A stretch of 63,088 nt of DNA, taken from Vicinamibacterales bacterium (lineage in GTDB: Bacteria > Acidobacteriota > Vicinamibacteria > Vicinamibacterales > UBA2999). The stretch's first letter is position 1. Each line of letters opens with the position of its first letter. The notes beneath the pieces were generated by a model. It searched no databases. It had not been told where the DNA came from and saw only the letters and a program-made list of their open reading frames with translations. Below are positions 44,795 through 53,159 of the stretch, piece after piece. Position numbers and translations under genes: made by a program. The stretch covers positions 1 through 63,088 of the forward strand of contig JAUXWO010000025.1 of the NCBI GenBank assembly GCA_030680175.1, read 5' to 3'.

Positions 44795-44922
44795 ATGGAG
44801 CTAACCTCCAAAGTTAGGCGAATTCAACTGACCTCATCAAAGTACAGCTGCCCGAGTGGGAAGTCAAACAAAACCGCCGGAACTGTGCTGAAATGAACAG
44901 GTTCCGGGGATCCCGGGGGCGA

Positions 44923-45789
44923 TCAGGGGGCCGGTTCCGGCTCCGCGTCGGCGCCCTTCTTCCCGAAGAGCCAGGCCACCCCGATGCTGATGAAATACAG
45001 CACGATCATGGGCGCCGCCATGATGACCTGGACCACCATGCTCCCATCCGGGGTGACCACGGCGGCCACGATGAAGATGATCAGGATGGCGTACTTGATG
45101 TTCTTGACCAGGAACCGCGCCGTCACCAGGCCGAGCTTCGCCAGGACGAAGATCAGCATCGGCATCTGGAAGACCAGCCCGAGCGCCAGCAGCAGCTTCA
45201 CGTAGAGCCCGAACACGGGCTCGATCCGCGGCGTGAACGTCATGTACTCGTTCGAGAAGCTGGCGAAGAAGTGCCACGCGGCGGGGAACAGCACGAAGTG
45301 CGAGAAGGCCGCGCCGCTGATGAACAGCCCCGATCCGATCAGCACGAAGGGCACCGCCAGCCGCTTCTCGTTGGCGTACAGCCCCGGCGCGATGAAGAGC
45401 CACACCTGCCACATGATGTAGGGCGAGGCCAGCAGCAGCCCGCTCACCGCCGCGACCTTGATGTAGATGAAGAACGCTTCGGTCGGTTCGGTGTAGATGA
45501 ACGACCCGCCCGGCACCTCCGCGACGAGCCGCGCGTAGACGAACGCGTGGATGGGCTCGATGAAGGCGAAGGCGACGAGGAAGCCGAGCAGCAGGCCGAC
45601 GACCGAGCGCGTGATGCGCTTGCGCAGCTCGTCGAGGTGCTCGAGGAACGTCATCCCGCCCTCGGGCGGATCCTCGTCGGACGGATCCTCCGGGGGATCG
45701 GGATCCGCGGGGACGGGAATCGCGGCGGCGGCGGGGACGACGGCGGGCCGCTCGTCGGCGTCGCCGGCTGGAAATGGAACGAGCGCCAT
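44923..45789 (-). CDS. tatC: Twin-arginine translocase subunit TatC
   Basis: Core receptor of the Tat system, which exports folded proteins. The 288-residue sequence has an unusual acidic, Pro-rich N-terminal extension of about 45 residues (PADPDPPEDPSDEDPPEGG) before the standard start MTFLEHLDELRKRITRS. Six membrane helices follow, with the conserved SPYIMWQVWLFIAPGLYANE, and TPDGSMVVQVIMAAPMIVLY. It is second in a tatA-tatC operon, 39 bases after tatA. If the internal ATG at the MTFLEHL position is used, the protein is a normal 243 residues. Confidence 0.95.
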   Translation of the reverse strand: MALVPFPAGDADERPAVVPAAAAIPVPADPDPPEDPSDEDPPEGGMTFLEHLDELRKRITRSVVGLLLGFLVAFAFIEPIHAFVYARLVAEVPGGSFIYTEPTEAFFIYIKVAAVSGLLLASPYIMWQVWLFIAPGLYANEKRLAVPFVLIGSGLFISGAAFSHFVLFPAAWHFFASFSNEYMTFTPRIEPVFGLYVKLLLALGLVFQMPMLIFVLAKLGLVTARFLVKNIKYAILIIFIVAAVVTPDGSMVVQVIMAAPMIVLYFISIGVAWLFGKKGADAEPEPAP

Positions 45790-45828
45790 GTATTGGTGCG
45801 GGTGACGGAAAGCGGGTGGCCCGGCGGC

Positions 45829-46149
45829 CTACCCGCGGCTGTCGGCGCCGCGCGACACGGTTTCGGGCACGGCGGTGTCCGCCGGGGCGGCCTCGGCGGG
45901 CTCGTCGGCCTTCGGGGCCTCGGCGGCCTTCGGGGCCTCGGTCGTCTGCGCGGCCTTTTCCCGGGCTTCCTTCTGCTCCTCCAGCTTGATTTCCTGTTCG
46001 AGCGAGTTCTGCAGGTCGTGCGAGGCGCGCTTGAACTCGTTCAGGCTCCGGCCGAGCGACTTGCCCAGCTCGGGCAGCTTGCGGGGGCCGAAGATGATCA
46101 AGGCGATCACCAGGATGATGACCAGCTCCGGCATGCCAACGGGTCCCAT
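45829..46149 (-). CDS. tatA: Twin-arginine translocase subunit TatA/TatB
   Basis: A 106-residue protein with a single N-terminal membrane helix (PELVIILVIALIIFGPRKLP), the FGP hinge, an amphipathic helix (ELGKSLGRSLNEFKRASHDL), and a long Ala/Pro/Glu-rich soluble tail. Forms the pore or adaptor ring with TatC. The sequence does not settle TatA versus TatB; with only one such gene beside tatC it may do both jobs. The promoter is at 46241-46269. Confidence 0.92.
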   Translation of the reverse strand: MGPVGMPELVIILVIALIIFGPRKLPELGKSLGRSLNEFKRASHDLQNSLEQEIKLEEQKEAREKAAQTTEAPKAAEAPKADEPAEAAPADTAVPETVSRGADSRG

Positions 46150-46240
46150 ATCGAACGCTCCTGCGCCACGCCTCCGGCTGAACCGGGACGGCGGGCGTCT
46201 ATAACCGCAGAGGAACCAACAGGTTCACGAGAATCTTCCC

Positions 46241-46269
46241 AGTATAGGAACGCATCCGTCACAGGTCAA
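46241..46269 (-). promoter_or_regulatory. Sigma-70-type promoter of tatA-tatC
   Basis: On the minus strand, TTGACC (46264-46269) and TATACT (46241-46246) with an exact 17-base spacer, both 5/6 matches to consensus. The predicted start is near 46234, giving a leader of about 85 bases before the tatA ATG. Confidence 0.72.
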
Positions 46270-46332
46270 GGAACCGGTCCCACCCCGGGGCGCGCGTTGC
46301 GACCCCCTGGGCGATCGGAGTAGGATTCGACC

Positions 46333-47952
46333 ATGCGCAGTTTCAGGTCCGCGTCCGTGGCCATCCTGGCCGTCGTGTTGTCCGCGGTGCTGGGCGGGGT
46401 GTACGGGCAGGGCGCGCTCGCCACCGACGACCGCATCCCCCAGCACTACCGCGCGTTCACCGCGGCCCTGAGCGCGATCGAAGCCGGCTATGCCGAGCCG
46501 GTCGAGACCGATCAGCTCGTCTACGGCGCCATCAACGGCATGCTCCAGACGCTCGACCCGCACTCGAGCTTCATGGACCCGCGCACCTACGCGCGGATGC
46601 GCGAACGCCAGGAGCAGCGCTACTACGGCCTCGGCATCACCATCCTCGTCGTCGACGGCGACATCACCGTCGTGCAGCTCTTCGAAGGGTCGCCCGCCTA
46701 CGGCCAGGGCATCCGCCGCGGCGACGTGATCGCGCGCATCGAGGGCGAAGACACCAAGGGGTGGACGAGCGACGACGCCGTGCGCCGGCTGCGCGGGCCG
46801 CGCGGGACGTTCGTGAACATCTCGCTCCGCCGCACCGGCATCGAGGCGCTGATCGACCTCGCCGTGATGCGCGACGAGATCACGATGTCGAGCATCCCGG
46901 CCGCGTTCATGGCCGACGATCGCACCGCGTTCATCCGCATCGAGGACTTCGCCGAGCACACCGACGACGAACTCGGCCGCGCGCTCGACACGCTGGCCCG
47001 GCAGGGCATGCGGCAGGTCGTGCTCGACCTGCGCAACAACCCCGGCGGCCAGCTCGATCAGGCCATCCGCATCTCGAACCGCTTCCTGCGCCGCGGCGAC
47101 ATGATCGTCTACACGCGCGGCCGCGTGCCGAACTCCGATCAGGACTACCGCGCCACCCGTCCGAGCAGCTTCACGGACCTGCCCGTCATCGTCATGGTGA
47201 ACCGCAACAGCGCGAGCGCCTCCGAGATTGTGGCGGGCGCGCTGCAGGATCACGACCGCGCGCTGATTGTCGGCGAGACGACGTTCGGCAAGGCGCTCGT
47301 GCAGTCGATCTACCGCGTGAGCCAGGGCGCGGGCCTCGCGCTGACGACGGCGCAGTACTACACGCCCGCGGGGCGGCTGATCCAGCGGCCCTGGGACGGC
47401 ACGTTCGACGAGTACTTCACCTACGGCATGCGCGACCAGCAGGAGGCCCCGCATGCGCCCGAGCAGATGAAGCTGACGACCGGCGGCCGCAAGGTCTACA
47501 GCGGCGGCGGCATCGAGCCCGATGCGCGGATCGAGGGCCAGGTCGAAGGGTTCTCGCCGACGCGGTTCGCGCGGACGATCTACGCCCGGCAGCTCTTCGC
47601 CGCGTTCGCCGAGCCGTTCTCCGCGCGTGGTGACGCGCGCCCGGGCGCCCAGGGGCCGACGCGCAAGCTCGTCGACCCCGGCTTCGCCGTCGACGAGGCG
47701 ATGGTGCGCGACTTCCGCGCGTTCCTCGAGACGCGCCGCGTCCGCATCGACGAGGACGCCTTCGCCAGGGATGAGGACTTCATCAAGGCGATGATCCGCT
47801 TCGAGATCGAGCTGGCGCTCTTCGGGATCGGCGAGGCCCGCAAGAACCTCATCCTGGCCGATCCGCAGGCGCGCCACGCCCTGACGCTCTTCGGTGAGGC
47901 CCGGCAGTTGTCGGAACTCTCGCGCAGCCGAACCGCCAAAGTCGGTCAATAG
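46333..47952 (+). CDS. S41 family C-terminal processing peptidase
   Basis: Periplasmic serine protease with a PDZ domain (539 residues). An N-terminal signal/anchor (about 10-28) is followed by the CTP fold: LDPHSSFMDPRTYARMRERQ, the PDZ region GLGITILVVDGDITVVQLFE with GSPAYGQGIRRGDVIARIEG, and the catalytic part, with the nucleophile Ser in VNRNSASASEIVAGALQDHD and the Lys in GETTFGKALVQSIYRVS. The C-terminal 120 residues are helical. The substrate is unknown. It is divergent from tatA. It precedes the long smc leader. Confidence 0.93.
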   Translation: MRSFRSASVAILAVVLSAVLGGVYGQGALATDDRIPQHYRAFTAALSAIEAGYAEPVETDQLVYGAINGMLQTLDPHSSFMDPRTYARMRERQEQRYYGLGITILVVDGDITVVQLFEGSPAYGQGIRRGDVIARIEGEDTKGWTSDDAVRRLRGPRGTFVNISLRRTGIEALIDLAVMRDEITMSSIPAAFMADDRTAFIRIEDFAEHTDDELGRALDTLARQGMRQVVLDLRNNPGGQLDQAIRISNRFLRRGDMIVYTRGRVPNSDQDYRATRPSSFTDLPVIVMVNRNSASASEIVAGALQDHDRALIVGETTFGKALVQSIYRVSQGAGLALTTAQYYTPAGRLIQRPWDGTFDEYFTYGMRDQQEAPHAPEQMKLTTGGRKVYSGGGIEPDARIEGQVEGFSPTRFARTIYARQLFAAFAEPFSARGDARPGAQGPTRKLVDPGFAVDEAMVRDFRAFLETRRVRIDEDAFARDEDFIKAMIRFEIELALFGIGEARKNLILADPQARHALTLFGEARQLSELSRSRTAKVGQ

Positions 47953-47977
47953 ACCGAACTTGCTCCAGCGCAGTCTC

Positions 47978-48006
47978 TTGGGGTGCCTACCCCAAAATAT
48001 TGGGGT
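47978..48006 (+). promoter_or_regulatory. Three-arm alternative hairpin before smc
   Basis: TTGGGGT (47978-47984), ACCCCAA (47989-47995), TTGGGGT (48000-48006). The middle arm can pair perfectly with either neighbour across a 4-base loop (GCCT or AATA), so two mutually exclusive hairpins are possible. It lies 25 bases after the protease stop and just upstream of the smc promoter; it could be a terminator or a protein-binding dyad. Confidence 0.6.
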
Positions 48007-48018
48007 CCCAGTTAGGTC

Positions 48019-48047
48019 TTGCCACAACCCGTGGCGCTTGTTAGACT
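48019..48047 (+). promoter_or_regulatory. Sigma-70-type promoter of smc
   Basis: TTGCCA (48019-48024) and TAGACT (48042-48047) separated by exactly 17 bases. The expected start is near 48054, giving a leader of about 240 bases before the smc ATG at 48293. The rest of this 340-base gap is GC-rich with several short self-complementary stretches and no gene that I can support. Confidence 0.6.
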
Positions 48048-48292
48048 GACCCCCGTTCAGGCCAGTTCCGGGGAACGCTGCCCGCCGGGCGGCGGGGGCT
48101 GGCCGTCGGTCCGTTGTCGTTTCACTCCCTCCGCTTCGTCTCTGGAGCGTTTTCGAGCGATCCGAGCCGCTCTCGACGTCCGTGGCGTCGGCCCCTGTGG
48201 CCGGCCCGGGACCGTATGGGCAGGCCGGGACCGGTGCGAATCCGGGTGAGGGAAACGACGGCGTCGTCAGGTCCACGAAGGGGACGCCTGCA

Positions 48293-51200
48293 ATGCGCCT
48301 CGAACGCCTCGAGATTTCCGGTTTCAAGTCCTTCTCCGATCGCTCGGAGCTCGCCTTCGACGGGGGCGTCACCGCCATCGTCGGCCCGAACGGGTGCGGC
48401 AAGAGCAACGTGGCGGATGCCCTCACCTGGGTCCTCGGCGAGCAGAGCGCGAAGAGCCTGCGCGGCGAGAAGATGGAAGACATCATCTTCAGCGGCAGCG
48501 ATGCGCGGAAGGCCACCGGCGCCGCCGAGGTCAAGCTGCGGCTGAGTGGCGTGGCGCTGCCGCCGGCCGCCGAGCGGGAAGCCGAGGCGGCGTCCGCCGT
48601 CCCTGGGCCGAACGGCAACGGCCATGGGAACGGCAACGGTCATGGGAACGGCAACGGCCATCTGCCCGGGACCTACGTCGTCGACCTCGTCGAGGCCGCG
48701 ACGCGTGAAGTGGAAGTCACGCGCCGTCTGTACCGCTCCGGCGAGAGCGAGTACCTGATCGACGGGCAGCACTGCCGCCTGCGCGACATCCACGAGCTGC
48801 TGATGGACACGGGCCTCGGGGCGAAGGCCTACGCGATCATCGAGCAGGGCAAGATCGGGATGATCCTGAGCTCGCGCCCGACCGATCGCCGGCACCTCAT
48901 CGAGGAAGCCGCGGGCATCACGAAGTACAAGGCGCGCCGGCGCGCCGCCGAGCTGAAGCTCGAGGCGGCCCAGCTGAACCTGACGCGCGTCGACGACATC
49001 GTCTACGAGGTCGAGAAGCAGCGCGGCACGCTCAAGCGGCAGGCCGCCAAGGCGCGGCGCTACAAGAAGCTGCGCGACGAGCTGCGGCGCTGGGAGAAGG
49101 TGCTCTTCGCACGGCGGTACCGCCACCTGGGCGAGGCCATCGAGTCGGCGCGCGCGCGCCTGACCGATGCCCGCGAGCAGGAGTCGATCTCGTCGGCGCG
49201 GCTGGCCGAGGTCGAGACCGAGCTGGCGCGCCTCCGGATCGAGCTGGCCGAGGCGGAGTCCGCGGCGGCGACGGTGCGCGGACAGGCGCATACGCGCGAG
49301 CTCGAGATCGAGCGGCGGCAGCAGCAGATCGCGCTCGACCGGCAGCAGGGCGAGATGCTCGAGCGCCGGAGTGCCGAGCTCGACGCCGAACGGCAGGCGC
49401 TCGAGGCGCGCCGCGAGCCGGAGCGCGTGCAGCTCGAGGAGCGCCGGGCCGCGGCTGGGGCGGCCGATCGCGCCCGCGAGGAGGCCGCGGGCGTCGCGGC
49501 GGCGGCAGCCGAGGAGTATGCGCGCGCCCAGCGCGGCATCGAGGCGGTCGAGCACGACGTCGAGCGCGCGCGCCAGGAAGTCTACGCGGTGATGAACACC
49601 GTCACGGCCCTGAACGCCGCCGTGGCGGCGGCCGGCGCCCAGCGCGACCGGGCGGCCGAAGCGCTGTCGCGCCTCGACGCCGAGGCGTCCGACCTGCGCA
49701 CCGAGCATGCGCGGGCGTCGGCGGCGCGGGTGGCCGCGACCGAGGGCCTGCGCCGGGCGCAGGACGAACTGGAAAGCGCGCGCGTGGCGCGCGTGGCGCG
49801 CGAGTCGGAGCTGGCGAGCGCCCGGATCGAACACGAGTGGCGCGCCCGTGATGTGCGCGCCCGCGAGCACGACCTCGCCGGCATGACGGCGCGCCTCACC
49901 TCGCTCGAGGAACTGGATGCGCACCGCGCGGGCTACGGCGATGCCGCGAAGCTCGTGCTCGCCCAGGCCAACGGCCAGGTGAACCAGCTCGGCGCGCTCG
50001 CCGACTTCGTCGAGGTCGAGCCGCGCTACGAGCGGGCCGTCGAGGCGTGCCTGGGCGACCTGCTCCAGCACGTGATCGTCGCCCGTCACGCCCACGCGCG
50101 CGCCGGCCTCGAGTTCGTGCGCCAGGAAGGCGCCGGCCGGTGCGGCTTCATCGTCGTTGACGAGCCGGAGATGCCGGGCGCGTCCGCCCACACGGCCGAG
50201 GCGATGGGGGCCGCCGGTGTACGCCTCTCGAGCGTGATGCGGCTGCACGGGCCCTACCGCGACGCCCTGCAGGCGGCGATCGGCGAGGCCTGGATCGTGG
50301 ACACCTACGACGAGGCGGCGCGGCTGGCCGGGCGCACGCCCCTCACCGTCGCCACGCTCGACGGCGACGTGTTCCCGGGCGCCCGCGTGGTGACCGGCGG
50401 CGGCAAGGCCGAGTCGCGCGGCATCCTCGCGACCAAGCGCGAGATCAAGGATCTGCGCGAGCGCGTGGCGGCCGAGCGCGCCGCGCTCGAGCGGCTGGCG
50501 GAGGAGACGGCGACCTTCGAGCAGGCCATCGCGCATGCGACGGCCGCGATCGCCGCCCTGACCGGAGAGCTGCACCGCCAGGAGAAGGCCATCGTCGGCG
50601 TCGAGGCGCAGCTGCAGCGCGCCGGCGACGACGAAGCCAGGCTCGCGCAGCGCGCCGAGCTCGTCGCCTCGGAGACGCGCCGCGTGCAGGAGGAGATTGC
50701 CGGCCTCGACGCGCGGCAGGCCGAGGCGCGCGAGTCGATCGACCGGCTGGCCGGCGACAAGGCGGCCGCCGACACGCTGCTCGCCGAGGCGCAGCAGCGG
50801 CTGTTCAATGCGCGCGAGGCGGCCGAGGCGTTGAGCCAGGCGGCCGCCGAGGCGCGGGCGACCGCGGCGGGCCTGGTCGAGCGGAGCGCCGCCGCCGCCG
50901 CCGAGGTGCAGCGCCTCGAGGATACGGCCCGCGATCTCGAGCGCCGCGTCGAGGCGTGCGGCCGCGACCTCCAGCTCATGCGCGACCAGCGCGAGCGCCT
51001 GCTGGCCGCGGTGGCCGACGGCGAGCGCCTGATGGACGAAGACGTCCGGGTCCTGGGCACCCTCCGTGAGGAGATGCACCTGGCCGACGACGAGACGCTG
51101 ATCCTCAAGTCGAGGGTCGAGCGCCAGGACGAGACCATTCGCGACGCGCGGCGCGCGCTCGACGCCGTCCGCGCGCTGACCGCGGAACTCGACGTGACCC

Positions 51201-52093
51201 GCGCTACCGCCGAAGCGGACCTCGCGCACCTCGCCCAGCAGTGCGAGGAGGCCGTGCAGGCGACGCTCGACGAGGTGGCCGTCGAGGTGGAGCAGATGGA
51301 GGCGGACGGACTCGTCGAGCCCGACGCGCGCGCCATTCGCGCCGAGGAGCCCGACGAGGACGCGGAGGACGAGCCCGCCGTGACGGCGGCCGCGGACGGC
51401 GACGAGGCCGGTGCGGCCACCGACGACACGGAGGCCGCGCCGGTGATGCGCATGACCGCCGAGGAGGCGATCGTGGCGCTCAAGGCCAAGATCGAGCGCC
51501 TCGGCCCGGTGAACATCCTCGCCATCGAGCAGTTCGACGAGCTCGAGACGCGCCACCTGTTCCTGACCACCCAGCGCCAGGACCTGCTCGATGCGATCGC
51601 GCAGACCAACGAGGCGATCAAGCGCATCGACGAGACGACCCACGCGCGGTTCCGCGAGGCGTTCTCGGTGATCAACACCAACTTCCAGGAGGCGTTTGCG
51701 ACGCTCTTCGGCGGGGGCAAGGCCGGCATCACCCTGCTCGACGAGAACGACCCCCTCGAGAGCGGCATCGACATCGTCGCCTCGCCCCCGGGCAAGCGCC
51801 TCCAGAGCGTGATGCTGCTGTCGGGCGGAGAGAAGGCCCTCACGGCGATCGCGCTGATGTTCGCGATCTTCCGCTACAAGCCGAGTCCGTTCTGCCTGCT
51901 GGACGAAATCGACGCGCCGCTCGACGATGCCAACATCGGCCGGTTCGTCGAGATGCTCCGGAGCATGATGGACCGGACGCAGTTCATCATCATCACGCAC
52001 AACCGGAAGACGATGGAGATCGCCAACCGGCTGTACGGGGTGACGATGGAGGAGCCGGGCGTCTCGAAGCTGATCTCGATTCAGCTGAACTAG
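48293..52093 (+). CDS. smc: Chromosome segregation ATPase SMC
   Basis: Condensin-type ATPase of 1266 residues: N-terminal head with Walker A GPNGCGKS (31-38), long coiled coil, hinge (around 540-680, ACLGDLLQHVIVA and FPGARVVTGGG), returning coil, and C-terminal head with signature LSGGEKAL (1176-1183) and Walker B CLLDEIDAPLDDANI. Two oddities: a three-fold NGNGHG insertion at about 107-124 in the head, encoded by three 18-base repeats, and an acidic insertion at about 1010-1060 (PDEDAEDEP). ATG 48293 gives the usual MRLERLEISGFKSF start; a frame 37 codons longer exists, but it begins with low-complexity residues. scpA/scpB are not in the window. Confidence 0.96.
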   Translation: MRLERLEISGFKSFSDRSELAFDGGVTAIVGPNGCGKSNVADALTWVLGEQSAKSLRGEKMEDIIFSGSDARKATGAAEVKLRLSGVALPPAAEREAEAASAVPGPNGNGHGNGNGHGNGNGHLPGTYVVDLVEAATREVEVTRRLYRSGESEYLIDGQHCRLRDIHELLMDTGLGAKAYAIIEQGKIGMILSSRPTDRRHLIEEAAGITKYKARRRAAELKLEAAQLNLTRVDDIVYEVEKQRGTLKRQAAKARRYKKLRDELRRWEKVLFARRYRHLGEAIESARARLTDAREQESISSARLAEVETELARLRIELAEAESAAATVRGQAHTRELEIERRQQQIALDRQQGEMLERRSAELDAERQALEARREPERVQLEERRAAAGAADRAREEAAGVAAAAAEEYARAQRGIEAVEHDVERARQEVYAVMNTVTALNAAVAAAGAQRDRAAEALSRLDAEASDLRTEHARASAARVAATEGLRRAQDELESARVARVARESELASARIEHEWRARDVRAREHDLAGMTARLTSLEELDAHRAGYGDAAKLVLAQANGQVNQLGALADFVEVEPRYERAVEACLGDLLQHVIVARHAHARAGLEFVRQEGAGRCGFIVVDEPEMPGASAHTAEAMGAAGVRLSSVMRLHGPYRDALQAAIGEAWIVDTYDEAARLAGRTPLTVATLDGDVFPGARVVTGGGKAESRGILATKREIKDLRERVAAERAALERLAEETATFEQAIAHATAAIAALTGELHRQEKAIVGVEAQLQRAGDDEARLAQRAELVASETRRVQEEIAGLDARQAEARESIDRLAGDKAAADTLLAEAQQRLFNAREAAEALSQAAAEARATAAGLVERSAAAAAEVQRLEDTARDLERRVEACGRDLQLMRDQRERLLAAVADGERLMDEDVRVLGTLREEMHLADDETLILKSRVERQDETIRDARRALDAVRALTAELDVTRATAEADLAHLAQQCEEAVQATLDEVAVEVEQMEADGLVEPDARAIRAEEPDEDAEDEPAVTAAADGDEAGAATDDTEAAPVMRMTAEEAIVALKAKIERLGPVNILAIEQFDELETRHLFLTTQRQDLLDAIAQTNEAIKRIDETTHARFREAFSVINTNFQEAFATLFGGGKAGITLLDENDPLESGIDIVASPPGKRLQSVMLLSGGEKALTAIALMFAIFRYKPSPFCLLDEIDAPLDDANIGRFVEMLRSMMDRTQFIIITHNRKTMEIANRLYGVTMEEPGVSKLISIQLN

Positions 52094-52117
52094 CGATCGA
52101 GCGGGCCGGCGCCCGAT

Positions 52118-52221
52118 TACGGACAAACACGAAGGACACGAAGGCCACGAAGCATTCGACTCACTGGGGCGACCCCGACAAGCCTTCGTGGCCTTCGTGT
52201 GCTTCGTGTTTGGTACGTGCC
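52118..52221. repeat. CACGAAGG paired-arm element, copy E
   Basis: Left arm 52118-52152 and right arm 52182-52221 with only about 30 bases between, the shortest copy. The arms differ at one position in the second unit (GGACAC versus GCACAC). It lies between smc and the lipoprotein gene. Confidence 0.85.
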
Positions 52222-52282
52222 AGGTGAACCCTGGGCGGAGCGGCTCCGTATCTCTCTGAAGAACCCCAAGGAGGCCCGCACC

Positions 52283-53125
52283 ATGCGCCTGAAGACCCCG
52301 TCGCGGCTGGCCCGTCTGCTTCCCCTCCTGGCCCTGGCCGCGGCCCTGGCCGCCTGCGACGTCAGCGTGGGCGAGGGCGGCTTCAACGTCGGCATGGTGT
52401 CTGGACGGGCCCAGGACCAGTGGACCCGGTCCTACACGCTGGCCGCCGGCGGCCGGCTCGAGATCATCAACACCAACGGCCGCATCGTGGCCGAGGCCAG
52501 CGAGGGCCCCGCCGTCGAGGTGACGGCCGAGCGGGTGGCCAAGGCCGCCTCCGACGAGGGCGCCCGTGACCTGCTCACCCGCATCGAGATGCGCGAGGAG
52601 GCCGGCGACGCGCGCGTCCGCATCGAGACGCGCGGCCCCTCGACCCGCGGCTTCGGTGGCTACGAGGTGACCTACACCATCAAGGTCCCGAACGGGGTCC
52701 ACGTGGACCTGCGGACCGTCAACGGCGGCGTGCGCCTGACGGGCCTCCAGGGCGAGGTGCGGGCCACCACCACCAACGGCGGCGTCGTCGGCCGGGCCCT
52801 GCGCTCGCAGCACGTCGAGGGCCGGGTGACCAACGGCGGCGTCGACGTGGAACTCCTGACGCCGCTCGGCGCCGAGGGCCACGTGGAGCTGGGCAGCACG
52901 AATGGCGGCGTCCGTCTCACGCTGCCCGCCGACAGCCGGGCCGCGGTGTCCGCGCGCGCCGTCAACGGCGGCGTGACCGTGGACAACCTCTCACTCACCA
53001 TCGCGGGCGAGCAGTCGCGCCGCCGCGTCGAGGGCACGCTGAATGGCGGCGGTGCCCGCATCGAGCTCTCGACGGTCAACGGCGGCGTGCGGATGACGGG
53101 CACCCAGGGCACGCCCCCCGTTTGA
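52283..53125 (+). CDS. DUF4097-type lipoprotein with NGGV repeats
   Basis: A 280-residue predicted lipoprotein: signal MRLKTPSRLARLLPLLALAA then LAAC, with lipidation at Cys of LAACDVSV. The body has a right-handed beta-solenoid pattern typical of DUF4097/DUF4098: LEIINTNGRIVAEASEG, then a series of NGG turns (VNGGVRLTG, TNGGVVGRA, TNGGVDVEL, TNGGVRLTL, VNGGVTVDN, LNGGGARIE, VNGGVRMTG). The function of the family is not established. AAGGAGG lies nine bases before ATG 52283. An M48 protease follows after 34 bases. Confidence 0.85.
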   Translation: MRLKTPSRLARLLPLLALAAALAACDVSVGEGGFNVGMVSGRAQDQWTRSYTLAAGGRLEIINTNGRIVAEASEGPAVEVTAERVAKAASDEGARDLLTRIEMREEAGDARVRIETRGPSTRGFGGYEVTYTIKVPNGVHVDLRTVNGGVRLTGLQGEVRATTTNGGVVGRALRSQHVEGRVTNGGVDVELLTPLGAEGHVELGSTNGGVRLTLPADSRAAVSARAVNGGVTVDNLSLTIAGEQSRRRVEGTLNGGGARIELSTVNGGVRMTGTQGTPPV

Positions 53126-53159
53126 ACTTTTCCCGTCGACCTGCCATGATCGCCGCGGC

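Noticed and set aside
48182-48292. Earlier GTG start for SMC, 37 residues longer
   Set aside because: The added residues are low-complexity Gly/Pro/Ala and the normal SMC N-terminus MRLERLEISGFKSF starts at 48293, with a purine-rich site upstream.
48200-48293. Possible cobalamin riboswitch before smc (GGTGCGAATCC resembles part of the core)
   Set aside because: The rest of the B12-box and the CCCGC-ACTGT region are absent, and smc is not a cobalamin gene. The similarity is limited to about 11 bases.
48122-52882. 1586-residue open frame antisense to smc
   Set aside because: It is rich in Arg/Leu/Ala/Asp as expected for a shadow of a GC-rich coding strand and has no recognisable domain. Similar long antisense frames oppose pilS/pilR and the alpha operon.
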